This document shows, piece by piece, positions 8,432-16,481 of a DNA stretch of 46,952 nucleotides. The stretch is taken from contig JAYYDT010000114.1 in NCBI GenBank assembly GCA_036160575.1, forward strand, positions 1 through 46,952, written 5' to 3'. Both the position numbers and the translations under genes were made by a program. The stretch's first letter is position 1. Every line of letters begins with the position of its first letter. This DNA is from TMED26 sp002694075. GTDB taxonomy: Bacteria; Pseudomonadota; Alphaproteobacteria; Thalassobaculales; Thalassobaculaceae. Below the pieces are notes generated by a model. The model was not told the origin of the DNA, did not search any database, and saw only the letters and a program-made list of their open reading frames with translations.

Positions 8432-10051
8432 ATGGACCAACACCAAAGCGATACAGTATGGGATTTCATTGTGGTGGGAGCCGGTTCGGCCGGCTGCGCC
8501 TTGGCCAACCGCCTGTCGGCCGATCCACGCCAGCGCGTGTTGCTGCTGGAGGCCGGCCCGCGCGACCGCAACCCGTGGATTCATATCCCGGTCGGCTATT
8601 ACAAGACGATGTATTCGTCGCTGTCCTGGGGCTATGACACGGAGCCGGAAGCGGCCCTCGGCGGCCGCCGGGTGCACTGGCCACGGGGCAAGGTTCTAGG
8701 GGGTTCCAGTGCGATCAACGGCTTGGTTTATATGCGCGGCCAGCCCGAGGATTACGATCAATGGCGACAGTTGGGCAATGTCGGCTGGGGCTGGGAGGAT
8801 GTCCTGCCCTATTTCAAACGGGCCGAGGACCAGGAACGCGGGGCCAGCGATCTGCATGGTGTCGGCGGCCCGCTGAAGGTTTCGGATATTCGCGACCGGC
8901 GCGAGATCTGCGACGCCTTCGTTGCCGCCGCCCAGGAAATCGGCCTGCCCTATAACGACGATTTCAATGGTCCGAACCAAGAGGGCACCGGCTTTTTCCA
9001 GACCACCTCCCGCGACGGCCGGCGCTGTTCAAGCGCGGTCGGCTATTTGAAGCCGATCCGCGGCCGCGCCAATTTGAAAATTGAGACCGGCGCCTTGGCG
9101 ACCCGCCTGACTTTCGATGGCGCGCGCGTCACCGGCGTCACCTACCTTCAGGATGGAATTGAGAAAACCGCCCGGGTCGGCGGCGAAATCGTGCTATCGG
9201 GCGGCGCCATTAACTCGCCGCAACTGCTGCAATTGTCGGGCCTGGGTCCGGCCGATGTGCTCGGTGCGCTTGGCATCCCGGTGGTTCGCGACATGGCCGG
9301 CGTCGGACAGGATTTGCAGGACCATTTACAGGTCCGCTCGATTTATAAGCTGAACCGCGCGATTTCGGTTAACGACGATGTTAACAACCTATTCCGGCGG
9401 GTTTGGATCGGCATCGACTACGCCCTGCGGCGGCGCGGGCCGTTGACCTTCTCGGCCGGCCACGCCTGCGCTTTCGCGCGGGTGCTGCCAGAATCGGAAA
9501 CCCCCGATGTGCAGTTTCACTTCATTCCGTTCAGTGCGGAGAAACCGGGCGCCGGCCTGCACCCCTGGCCGGGCGTGACCAGTTCGGTTTGCCAATTGCG
9601 CCCGGAAAGCCGCGGCGAGGTTACCATCACCTCGGCCGATCCGCGCACCCACCCGAAAATCGTCGCCAATTATCTGTCGACGGAATACGACCGCCGGGTG
9701 TTGATCGAGGGACTGCGCCTGTCGCGGAAAATTTCCCAGGCACCGGCCTTCGCGCGATATGTCTCCGACGAGGTTGAACCAGGTTTGGACAAGGTCAGCG
9801 ATGAAGATTTGATGGACCATTTACGGGCCAAGGGCGGCACCATTTTCCACCCGACCTCAACCTGCCGCATGGGCCATGATGACCGCGCCGTGGTCGATGA
9901 CCAATTGCGTGTCCACGGTGTCGAGGGGTTGCGGATCGCCGATTGCTCGATCATGCCGCGGGTGGTTTCCGGCAACACCAGCGCGCCGGCCATTATGATC
10001 GGTGAAAAATGCGCCGACATGATGCTGGCCGCCGCCGCCCCCAGTCACTAA
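8432..10051 (+). CDS. GMC-family oxidoreductase (choline dehydrogenase-like)
   Basis: A 539-residue FAD enzyme of the glucose-methanol-choline family. The dinucleotide motif G-A-G-S-A-G is at residues 16-21. The first GMC signature (R-G-K-V-L-G-G-S-S-A-I-N-G) and the active-site histidine region (H473-P-T-S-T-C-R-M-G) are both present, as is the C-terminal N-T-S-A-P-A-I-M-I-G-E block. These enzymes oxidise primary or secondary alcohols; choline is only one possibility, and no betaine aldehyde dehydrogenase is adjacent. A GGGGGAG ribosome site precedes the ATG. It is divergent from the CoA-transferase operon, suggesting joint control of alcohol oxidation and acid activation. Its TAA overlaps the convergent TAG at 10048. 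Confidence 0.93.
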   Translation: MDQHQSDTVWDFIVVGAGSAGCALANRLSADPRQRVLLLEAGPRDRNPWIHIPVGYYKTMYSSLSWGYDTEPEAALGGRRVHWPRGKVLGGSSAINGLVYMRGQPEDYDQWRQLGNVGWGWEDVLPYFKRAEDQERGASDLHGVGGPLKVSDIRDRREICDAFVAAAQEIGLPYNDDFNGPNQEGTGFFQTTSRDGRRCSSAVGYLKPIRGRANLKIETGALATRLTFDGARVTGVTYLQDGIEKTARVGGEIVLSGGAINSPQLLQLSGLGPADVLGALGIPVVRDMAGVGQDLQDHLQVRSIYKLNRAISVNDDVNNLFRRVWIGIDYALRRRGPLTFSAGHACAFARVLPESETPDVQFHFIPFSAEKPGAGLHPWPGVTSSVCQLRPESRGEVTITSADPRTHPKIVANYLSTEYDRRVLIEGLRLSRKISQAPAFARYVSDEVEPGLDKVSDEDLMDHLRAKGGTIFHPTSTCRMGHDDRAVVDDQLRVHGVEGLRIADCSIMPRVVSGNTSAPAIMIGEKCADMMLAAAAPSH

Positions 10052-10320
10052 TCGGTTTTACCTCGCAACGCCCGCATGCCGCGCAGCGCCAATTCCAAAT
10101 TGCGCAGGTTGTTCTCCAGCCCCCGCCGGTCGCGGTCGGTCAGCGTCGACGACTTGAGCGCGTGGCGAATGCCGGCGGCGCGGTCCTCCAACCGGCGGTA
10201 GCGTTTGGGGTCATAGGCGCGCGAGCCGGTCGGCGCATCGGTTTCGCCGTCGCCGCTGATCGTCGCCGCCAAGCGCGACCACAGCCGGCCGATCATGGGC
10301 TGGCGTTCATCCATCGGCAT
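10048..10320 (-). CDS. Small charged protein of unknown function downstream of der
   Basis: A 90-residue protein I do not recognise. It is rich in Arg, Leu and Asp, with no membrane segment or signal. Residues about 36-85 look like two amphipathic helices (repeated R-R-L-E-D-R and L-E-N-N-L-R-N-L-E patterns), so a helical hairpin or coiled coil is likely. The start at 10320 (or an ATG two codons later) overlaps the last codons of der, so the two are translationally coupled. It is probably a genuine last gene of the yfgM-bamB-der operon. Confidence 0.68.
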   Translation of the reverse strand: MPMDERQPMIGRLWSRLAATISGDGETDAPTGSRAYDPKRYRRLEDRAAGIRHALKSSTLTDRDRRGLENNLRNLELALRGMRALRGKTD

Positions 10321-11701
10321 AAGGGTTTTTCCCCTTGCGCGTGATGAAACGGATCGGCGTGCCGGGCAAGTCGAAGTCCTCACGCAGCCCATTGACCAGA
10401 TAACGTGTATAAGCCTCCGGTAATTCCTCGGGCAGGCTAACGAAAGCGGCGAAAGTTGGCGGCCGGGCTTTGATTTGCGTCATATAGCGCAGGCGAATCC
10501 GCCGGCCGCGCGCCAGAGGCGGTGGATGGGCTTCGGTCTTATGGCTCAACCAACGGTTCAAGCGGGCGGTCGAGATGCGCGTGTTCCACACGTCATAAAC
10601 CGCGAATACGGCGTCGAACAGCTTGTCCAGATTGCGCCCGCGCAAGGCCGACACGGTGATATACGGTGCGCCCTTGACCTGTGGCAGGGAAATTTCGAAA
10701 CGGTCCCGCAGATCGCGCAAAGCCTGCTCGCGGTCGGTGACCGCATCCCATTTATTAGCGGCGATGACCAGGGCGCGGCCTTCCTCAATGACCATCCGGG
10801 CGATGGTGAGATCCTGTTTCTCCAACATCATTTGGGCGTCCAGCACCAGCACCACCACATGGGCGAATTGGATCGCCCGCCGGGTATCTTCGACCGACAG
10901 TTTTTCCAATTTCTCCATCACCCGTGCCCGCCGCCGCAGGCCGGCGGTATCAACCAGCTTGAGGGGCCGGTCGCGATAACGCCATTCCACCTCAATCGCA
11001 TCACGGGTGATTCCGGCCTCCGGGCCGGTCAACAAACGATCCTCGCCGAGAATCGCGTTGACCAGGGTCGACTTGCCGACATTCGGCCGGCCGACCACGG
11101 CCATGCGAACCACCCGCGGCCGGTCCCGGTCCTGCCAAATGTCGACTCCTTCCTCCGGCGGCGACCCGTCTTCGAGGACAGCGTTTTCGTTCTTTTCCTC
11201 CGCCGGCTCCTCGGGCATGCGCCCGCGGATCGCTTCGTAGAGGTCGGCCATGCCCTCGTTATGTTCGGCCGAGATCGCGACCGGCTCACCGAGGCCCAGG
11301 GAGAAGGCCTCGAAAAGACCGGCGCGCGCCGCCGCTCCTTCGCTTTTATTGGCCAGCAACACCACTTTATCCCCGCGCCGCCGCAGCAGACGGGCGAAAT
11401 GCTCATCCAGAGGCATAATGCCGCTGCGCGCGTCGACCATCATCAAAACCAGATCGGCGTCGGCGATGGCCCGTTCGGTTTGCGCCCGCATGCGGCCGGC
11501 CAAACTCTCCGGGTCGGCTTCTTCCAAACCGGCGGTGTCAACCACCTGAAAGTGAAGATCGGCGAGGCGCCCCTCGCCTTCGCGGCGATCACGGGTGACG
11601 CCGGGGGTGTCGTCGACCAGCGCGTGACGGCGACCAATCAACCGATTGAAGAGGGTCGATTTGCCGACATTGGGCCGGCCGACAAGGGCAATGGTGAACA
11701 T
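10307..11701 (-). CDS. der: Ribosome biogenesis GTPase Der (EngA)
   Basis: A 464-residue protein with the tandem GTPase domains unique to Der. Each has a G1 loop G-R-P-N-V-G-K-S (residues 8-15 and about 209-216), with D-T-A-G-L (G3) and N-K-S or N-K-W-D (G4) motifs. The C-terminal KH-like domain follows from about residue 380. Der is needed for 50S subunit maturation and is essential in most bacteria. The linker between the two G domains is acidic and rich in Glu and Pro. The gene follows bamB by 12 bases, the standard proteobacterial order. Confidence 0.98.
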   Translation of the reverse strand: MFTIALVGRPNVGKSTLFNRLIGRRHALVDDTPGVTRDRREGEGRLADLHFQVVDTAGLEEADPESLAGRMRAQTERAIADADLVLMMVDARSGIMPLDEHFARLLRRRGDKVVLLANKSEGAAARAGLFEAFSLGLGEPVAISAEHNEGMADLYEAIRGRMPEEPAEEKNENAVLEDGSPPEEGVDIWQDRDRPRVVRMAVVGRPNVGKSTLVNAILGEDRLLTGPEAGITRDAIEVEWRYRDRPLKLVDTAGLRRRARVMEKLEKLSVEDTRRAIQFAHVVVLVLDAQMMLEKQDLTIARMVIEEGRALVIAANKWDAVTDREQALRDLRDRFEISLPQVKGAPYITVSALRGRNLDKLFDAVFAVYDVWNTRISTARLNRWLSHKTEAHPPPLARGRRIRLRYMTQIKARPPTFAAFVSLPEELPEAYTRYLVNGLREDFDLPGTPIRFITRKGKNPYADG

Positions 11702-11713
11702 CGGCGCCGACGC

Positions 11714-13048
11714 TCAGCGATAGGCGGTGAGCGTGCCGTCGTCGTCGAGGACGAGCACGGTCTGGTCGACCACCACCGGCGGCAGAAACACCGGCGCGCC
11801 GACTTTGATGCTACCCAAGATCGCACCGTCATAAGGCGACAGCGCGCTGACCCGGCCTGTCGAATCGGCCACCAGCAAACGGTCACCGGCCAGCACCGGG
11901 CCATGCACGGTGATCGGGTCGGCGCGTTCCTCGGGGTCGCTAAACAACGGCAAAGCGGTCACCCAGCGGACCCGCCCATCTTCGCGCCGCAGGCACAGCA
12001 CACGATTCTTGCGGTCAATCACGAAAACATAATCGCCGGCCGGCCAGGGTGGATTGAAACCGCCCAGGCGACGCTCCCACAAACGTGTGCCGGTCGTCAG
12101 GTCAAGGGCGGTCAATCGGCCGGAATGGCTCGACACCAGAACCATGTCCCGGTCAATCACCGGATAGCCGCCGATGGTCGCCATCGAGGTCAGGCCTTTA
12201 CCGCCGCGATACGCGCTGAAATTGTCGGCCCAAACCACCCTGCCGTTGGTCCGCCGGAGCGCGAATACCTCGCCCGAGGAATAGGGCACCACCGTCCACG
12301 GCCCGCTCATCGCCGCGCTGGCCCCGCCGAACACGGTGGCGCTTTCATCGAAACCACGGTGTTGCCACAGCAACCGCCCATCCTCGATGGCATGGGCCTG
12401 GGCGGTGTTGTTCAACCCCACAACCACCACCCGGTCGCCGTCGACCACCGGCGCGCCGCGCAACGGCATGCCGGTCGCCACCGACCACCGACGGCTGCCA
12501 TCGGCGGCGGCCAACGCGATCAAGCGGCCGTCGCCGCGGGCCAGCAAAACCATTTCGCCGACACGCGCCAACCCGCCGGCGAACAGCGTGCGCTCATCGT
12601 CATCGCCGATCACCGTGGCGGTCCGCCAGAGCACGCGGCCGTCCGCCATGTTTAAGGCGGCGACCTGGCCGTCGGTGTCCACCGTGAACACGCGGCCCTC
12701 GGCGACCACCGGCGGCGCCCCTAAACGCCGACGGTCATCCGAGCCGCGACCAACGCGGCGGCGCCAGACTTGCTGGGGGGCGTCGTCCAAAGCGAGATGA
12801 CCGACAGCGTGCCCCGCGTCACCGCCGACTTGCGGCCAATCGGCGTTGAGACGCGGCGGCGGCAAAGCGACCGGTTTTTCGGCGAGACTGTCATCCGCTT
12901 TCGGGTCGTCATCCGCCAGCACAATAGGAATGCGCTCCCCAGGCAGGATGAGATCGTCCTCAATGTCGCCGAAATAGCCCGATCCACAGGCCGTTAACGA
13001 GAGACCGGCGGCGACGATCAAAGAGACGGCCGAGACGCGCGGCATCAT
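11714..13048 (-). CDS. bamB: Outer membrane beta-barrel assembly factor BamB (lipoprotein)
   Basis: A 444-residue lipoprotein. Residues 1-20 are a signal peptide ending in the lipobox L-T-A-C21. The remainder is a beta-propeller built of PQQ-like repeats, seen as recurring G-R-V/L-x-A-L-x-x-x-D-G-x-x-x-W stretches. BamB supports folding of outer membrane proteins in the BAM complex. It is about 50 residues longer than the E. coli protein, mainly in the linker after the lipobox. The start codon overlaps the stop of the upstream yfgM-like gene (ATGA), and der follows; this linkage supports the assignment over a PQQ dehydrogenase. Confidence 0.95.
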   Translation of the reverse strand: MMPRVSAVSLIVAAGLSLTACGSGYFGDIEDDLILPGERIPIVLADDDPKADDSLAEKPVALPPPRLNADWPQVGGDAGHAVGHLALDDAPQQVWRRRVGRGSDDRRRLGAPPVVAEGRVFTVDTDGQVAALNMADGRVLWRTATVIGDDDERTLFAGGLARVGEMVLLARGDGRLIALAAADGSRRWSVATGMPLRGAPVVDGDRVVVVGLNNTAQAHAIEDGRLLWQHRGFDESATVFGGASAAMSGPWTVVPYSSGEVFALRRTNGRVVWADNFSAYRGGKGLTSMATIGGYPVIDRDMVLVSSHSGRLTALDLTTGTRLWERRLGGFNPPWPAGDYVFVIDRKNRVLCLRREDGRVRWVTALPLFSDPEERADPITVHGPVLAGDRLLVADSTGRVSALSPYDGAILGSIKVGAPVFLPPVVVDQTVLVLDDDGTLTAYR

Positions 13049-13713
13049 TTTTGTGGGAACGCCCGCAGCAATTCGGTGGCCCGCGCACGCAACCGCGCCG
13101 GCGTGGCGGCGTCATCCGACAATTCCGTGAGCAAGGCCCGGGCGCGGGCGATATCGCCGGCCCGCAGGGCCAGCGCCGCCTGCATTTCGACCGCCATCGG
13201 ACGCCAGGGATTACCGGCCGCGGCCAACGGCGCCAGGCGGGCCGTCAAATCGGCGCGATCGCCGGTGTCCAAATCGGCGGATACCGCCAGCAGAACCGCT
13301 AGGTCGCGCAATTCCGGTGGGCTCGCCGAGCTTTCGACGATGGCGTCGTAAAGCGCCAGGGCGCCGGCGGTGTCGTCATTTTGCAACTTCGCGGCGGCGG
13401 CCCGCAATTGCGCCAAAATAGCGTAGCTGCCGTCACCGGCGGCAATCGCCTCCAAGGCCGCTACAGCCGCTTCTTGATCCGCCTTTTCACCGCCTAACCC
13501 AGCCAGCGCCGCGGCGTATTCGGCGGCCGCCGCCGCGCGTTCGTTGGCTTGATAATATTGCCAATAGCGATACCCGCCGACCGCGATCACCACCGCCAGC
13601 GCGGCGGCGATCAGCCAGGAACCATACTGCCGCCACAAGCGGGCGGCGCGCTCCTGGCGCAGCTCCTCATCGACCTCATCGAAAATATCCGCCACGCGAT
13701 CGCTCCGTCCCAT
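13045..13713 (-). CDS. YfgM-like membrane-anchored TPR protein
   Basis: A 222-residue inner membrane protein. After about 30 cytoplasmic residues (D-I-F-D-E-V-D-E-E-L-R-Q-E-R) there is one transmembrane segment at about residues 33-50, then an alanine-rich helical region of tetratricopeptide type. This matches the YfgM/TPR_21 family, ancillary to SecYEG and linked to periplasmic chaperones. The position just before bamB and der is the same as in E. coli. The ATG at 13713 is preferred over the GTG one codon before it; neither has a strong ribosome site. Confidence 0.85.
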   Translation of the reverse strand: MGRSDRVADIFDEVDEELRQERAARLWRQYGSWLIAAALAVVIAVGGYRYWQYYQANERAAAAAEYAAALAGLGGEKADQEAAVAALEAIAAGDGSYAILAQLRAAAAKLQNDDTAGALALYDAIVESSASPPELRDLAVLLAVSADLDTGDRADLTARLAPLAAAGNPWRPMAVEMQAALALRAGDIARARALLTELSDDAATPARLRARATELLRAFPQK

Positions 13714-13912
13714 CACTGACCAGGGTCAAAAACCCGTCGCGGCCGGCGCGCGAACCGGCCCGCGAGAGGCCGTCAACCTACATGGGCGCCAAGGGGAAAT
13801 CAAACCCGATCATGGTCCGACGGAACCTGGCAATATTCTCCCCTTTACGGTCCCGCGATTTTACGGAACACTTCCCGCTCTCGCTGTCACAAAAGGTCCA
13901 TGTATTCGTTTC

Positions 13913-14251
13913 ATGAGTAATTTGGTCGCGCTTCCCGGCGCCCGCCGTAAACAGCGCACATTCTTTTTCACGCGCGTCGAATTGAGCCAGCTGCTCAGCG
14001 TTTACGCCAGTCGCGTGGCGACTGGCGAATGGCGTGACTACGCGATCGACCAAAGTGACGACACGGCGATCTTTTCAATCTTTCGTCATACCCATGAGCA
14101 TCCATTGTTCGCTATTTCCAAAACCATGAAACGCGGCCATAACCGGCCCAGTTATGCCCTTTTCAACGGGCCGCAGCGGCTTAAAACCGCTTCCAATCTC
14201 AGCGATGTGCTTAGCCATTTCGACAAGTTGCCGCGTCTGGTCTCAGGCTAG
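13913..14251 (+). CDS. DUF2794 domain protein
   Basis: A 112-residue protein of the DUF2794 family, which is common in Alphaproteobacteria and has no known function. Recognisable features are the N-terminal N-L-V-A-L-P-G stretch, F-F-T-R-V-E-L-S-Q-L-L-S-V-Y, and the G-E-W-R-D-Y-A-I-D block, followed by F-S-I-F-R. No signal or membrane segment is present. It is divergent from the yfgM-bamB-der operon, with 199 bases between the start codons. No convincing ribosome site precedes the ATG. Confidence 0.85.
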   Translation: MSNLVALPGARRKQRTFFFTRVELSQLLSVYASRVATGEWRDYAIDQSDDTAIFSIFRHTHEHPLFAISKTMKRGHNRPSYALFNGPQRLKTASNLSDVLSHFDKLPRLVSG

Positions 14252-14348
14252 TCAAGAATCTCCGACAACGGTTTCCCGCAGCACTTAGCGCACTTGCATT
14301 AATTCAAATGTTCCTGTTATGTTCCCCCTCCATTAGGGAGCGGCGGGC

Positions 14349-14630
14349 ATGGGGCGTTTCAAGCGGCGACAAATCAACGAACAGGACCGACAGCGGCAAC
14401 CGGCCTGTCTCGCCGACTTGGCGCGCGCCGGCATTGGCGTGTTCTGTTGGTGCAATCGATGTGGCCATAACGCCGAGGCGGCGACCGCCATGTTGGTCGC
14501 TCAATTAGGGCCGCATTTCCCGGTACCCGAAGTCGGTGGCCGTATGCGGTGTAGCGCGTGTGGCTCGAAGGATGTGGCGACGCGTCCAGCCTGGCCCAGC
14601 CAGGGGCAAATCGCCCGCCATAGTTCCTGA
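14349..14630 (+). CDS. Small conserved zinc-ribbon-like protein
   Basis: A 93-residue protein with two cysteine pairs, C-W-C-N-R-C near residue 33-38 and C-S-A-C near residue 71-74, which would form a zinc ribbon. Between them is an A-M-L-V-A-Q-L-G-P-x-F-P-V-P-E-V block, and after the second pair the S-K-D-V-A-T-R-P tail. I recall similar small proteins in other Alphaproteobacteria, none with a function. An AGGGAG site lies about 12 bases before the ATG. It lies between DUF2794 and the PilZ gene on the same strand. Confidence 0.72.
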   Translation: MGRFKRRQINEQDRQRQPACLADLARAGIGVFCWCNRCGHNAEAATAMLVAQLGPHFPVPEVGGRMRCSACGSKDVATRPAWPSQGQIARHSS

Positions 14631-14642
14631 CGGCTAGGCGAT

Positions 14643-14659
14643 TTGGCACGCGCCTTGCT
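14643..14659 (+). promoter_or_regulatory. Sigma-54 (RpoN) promoter of the PilZ gene
   Basis: TTGGCACG (14643-14650), four bases, then TTGCT (14655-14659) match the sigma-54 consensus YTGGCACG-N4-TTGCW at every defined position. The spacing from GG to GC is also correct. Transcription would begin near 14670, about 33 bases before the ATG at 14703. Sigma-54 promoters need an enhancer-binding ATPase; no such regulator gene is in the window. The sequence lies in the short gap after the zinc-ribbon gene. Confidence 0.75.
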
Positions 14660-14702
14660 TGGCCTCGCGTGAAAGTTCGCTTGCCCCAAAGGACACCCGA
14701 CA

Positions 14703-15053
14703 ATGACCGCCGACGCCTCTCAGGCCCCGTCCACCAACCGCCGCCGCCACCCCCGCCACACTTTGCCCTTGACGGTGCTGATTGGCGCCACCCCTTACGT
14801 CGTCACCGATTGGAGCGAGGGCGGCGTGCGACTGCGTGATTACGGGGGGCTTTTGGATACGCCATCGACCACGCAGATGCGGGTATTGCTGCCGGCCGGC
14901 GCCGTCGCCGGCGTTTTCGCTAGCGCCGCCCGGGTTGTTTGGCGTGACGCCCAAACCGGTGACCTGGCGCTCGAATTAGCCCCTCTCGGACCGCTGGCGC
15001 GCCACAGTTTAACCCGCTATATCGACAACCAAGAGGCCAATGGCCGGGCGTGA
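14703..15053 (+). CDS. PilZ domain protein (cyclic-di-GMP receptor candidate)
   Basis: A 116-residue single-domain PilZ protein. The two c-di-GMP-binding elements are visible: an R-R-R-H-P-R cluster (about residues 13-18) standing for RxxxR, and D-W-S-E-G-G (about residues 37-42) standing for D/NxSxxG. Such proteins pass c-di-GMP signals to motility, adhesion or polysaccharide machinery. The gene has an AAGGA ribosome site and a strong sigma-54 promoter in front. Its TGA overlaps a GTG that can start the next gene, so the two are probably coupled. Confidence 0.87.
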   Translation: MTADASQAPSTNRRRHPRHTLPLTVLIGATPYVVTDWSEGGVRLRDYGGLLDTPSTTQMRVLLPAGAVAGVFASAARVVWRDAQTGDLALELAPLGPLARHSLTRYIDNQEANGRA

Positions 15054-15589
15054 GCGAGATAGGAATGGGAAGCATGCGCGTCGATGATGTGGACAGTCTT
15101 GAAAAGATGGTCGCCGAACCGGGAGCGCGCGCGCCATCGCCCTATCCCAGCCTGAAACGCCGCGACCCCGACGCCCGCGCCAAGGAAATTGTCGCCCAAC
15201 TCCAGGACGCCATCCTCAATCCTGGTCGCGGCGACGGCAGCACCGGTCTCAACTACGGGGACTGGCTGAAATTGGCCCATACCGAGATTTGCCAAGCGAT
15301 CCGCGAGGCGGAGGCCAGTGTCGCCTTTCGCGAACAGATCTCGTCACGGCGCATCGGCGGTATCTGCGTGCGCGTCGGCTTCATGTTGCTGGCGGCGGTC
15401 GCCTCCTTCGCCGCCTTTTGGTACGGCATCGTCGATATTTGGAGCCGGATCGGCCCGGCCTGGGGTGTCATCGCGGCCATGACCGCATTGGCTCTCGCCT
15501 TTGGCTTCATTGTCGCCGGCCTTTATTATGGCAATGACGGCGCCGATGACGAGGCCGAGCGCGCGCGTCAACGCTACGGCCTGGACTGA
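15050..15589 (+). CDS. Two-TM membrane protein of unknown function coupled to the PilZ gene
   Basis: A 179-residue protein with a soluble N-terminal part of about 100 residues, then two transmembrane helices (about residues 105-127 and 135-160) and a short acidic/basic tail. I do not recognise the family. The start is uncertain: GTG at 15050 overlaps the PilZ stop, while ATG at 15074 has GGAA just upstream. Coupling to a PilZ gene under a sigma-54 promoter suggests it could be a membrane target of c-di-GMP signalling, but nothing in its sequence shows that. Confidence 0.72.
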   Translation: MSEIGMGSMRVDDVDSLEKMVAEPGARAPSPYPSLKRRDPDARAKEIVAQLQDAILNPGRGDGSTGLNYGDWLKLAHTEICQAIREAEASVAFREQISSRRIGGICVRVGFMLLAAVASFAAFWYGIVDIWSRIGPAWGVIAAMTALALAFGFIVAGLYYGNDGADDEAERARQRYGLD

Positions 15590-15607
15590 CACCCCCGACA
15601 GGGCGCT

Positions 15608-15636
15608 TTAAGCGACACCCTTGCCTGCCCTATAGT
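15608..15636 (+). promoter_or_regulatory. Possible promoter of the SDR gene
   Basis: A good -10 box TATAGT (15631-15636) lies 30 bases before the SDR start. The region 17 bases upstream, TTAAGC (15608-15613), is a weak -35 match. Confidence 0.35.
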
Positions 15637-15665
15637 GCCGGTCCCATCTTTTTATGAGGATCGCC

Positions 15666-16466
15666 ATGACCTATTCGCTGGCCGGAAAGCGCGCCATTGT
15701 GACCGGCGCCGCTGGCGGTATCGGCCGCCAAACCGCCACCCAACTGGCCGCCGCCGGCGCCGCCGTCTACATCAACGACATCGACGCCGATGCCATCGCC
15801 GAGGCGCGCACGGCGATTCCGGGCCTCGCCGGCGAGGTCACTGACATGGGCGACCCGGCGGCCATCAAGACCTTTTTCGGCCGCGCCGTCGAGCATTTGG
15901 GCGGGCTCGACATTTTGATCAACAATGTCGGCAGCGCCGGTCCAACCGGTCCGGTTGAGGAGGTCACCCTGGCCGAATGGAACACCTGTCTGGCGGTCAA
16001 CTTGACCAGCGCCTTTTTGTGCGTGCAGGAAGCGGTGCCATATTTACGCGCCGCCGGTGGCGGTGCCATCGTCAACATGTCCTCGGCCGCCGGCAAATTC
16101 GGTTTTCCCCTGCGCAGCCCCTATGCCAGCGCCAAATGGGCGATTGTCGGTTTCACCCGCACCCTCGCCCTCGAGCTTGGGCCGGATCAAATCCGCTGCA
16201 ACTGCATCCAACCGGGCCCGGTCGAGGGCGCGCGTATCCAGCGCGTGATCCAGGCCAAAGCCGCCGCCGAGGGCCGTTCGGACAATGCCGTGCGCGACGA
16301 ACTGGCGGCGATCACATCGCTGCGCCGCTTTGTCGACCCGGACGACATCGCCGCCATGATCGTCTTCCTATGTGGTGACGGCGGGCGCAGTGTGACCGGC
16401 CAGGCGCTAAGCATCGACAGCGGCATGGAAGGCTATGTGATGGCGCCGGGCGAGCCCCAGGTATAG
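15666..16466 (+). CDS. Short-chain dehydrogenase/reductase (classical SDR)
   Basis: A 266-residue NAD(P)-dependent oxidoreductase. The cofactor motif T-G-A-A-G-G-I-G is at residues 13-20, N-N-V-G follows near residue 86, and the active-site Ser plus Y-A-S-A-K are present at about residues 140-157. The C terminus has the usual D-D-I-A-A-M-I-V-F-L and G-Q-A-L-S-I-D-S-G-M segments. An acidic D-I-D after the second strand suggests NAD(H). The ATG at 15666 has GAGGA at good spacing; the ATG at 15654 overlaps that site. The substrate is unknown; the next plus-strand gene is a sugar-acid dehydratase, so a polyol or sugar acid is possible. Confidence 0.92.
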   Translation: MTYSLAGKRAIVTGAAGGIGRQTATQLAAAGAAVYINDIDADAIAEARTAIPGLAGEVTDMGDPAAIKTFFGRAVEHLGGLDILINNVGSAGPTGPVEEVTLAEWNTCLAVNLTSAFLCVQEAVPYLRAAGGGAIVNMSSAAGKFGFPLRSPYASAKWAIVGFTRTLALELGPDQIRCNCIQPGPVEGARIQRVIQAKAAAEGRSDNAVRDELAAITSLRRFVDPDDIAAMIVFLCGDGGRSVTGQALSIDSGMEGYVMAPGEPQV

Positions 16467-16481
16467 GCCCAACTTTCAGCC

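Noticed and set aside
10475..12655. A 726-codon open reading on the plus strand
   Set aside because: It runs opposite der and bamB, both unmistakable. The product is rich in His, Gln and Arg without a fold, as expected for an antisense frame of GC-rich genes.
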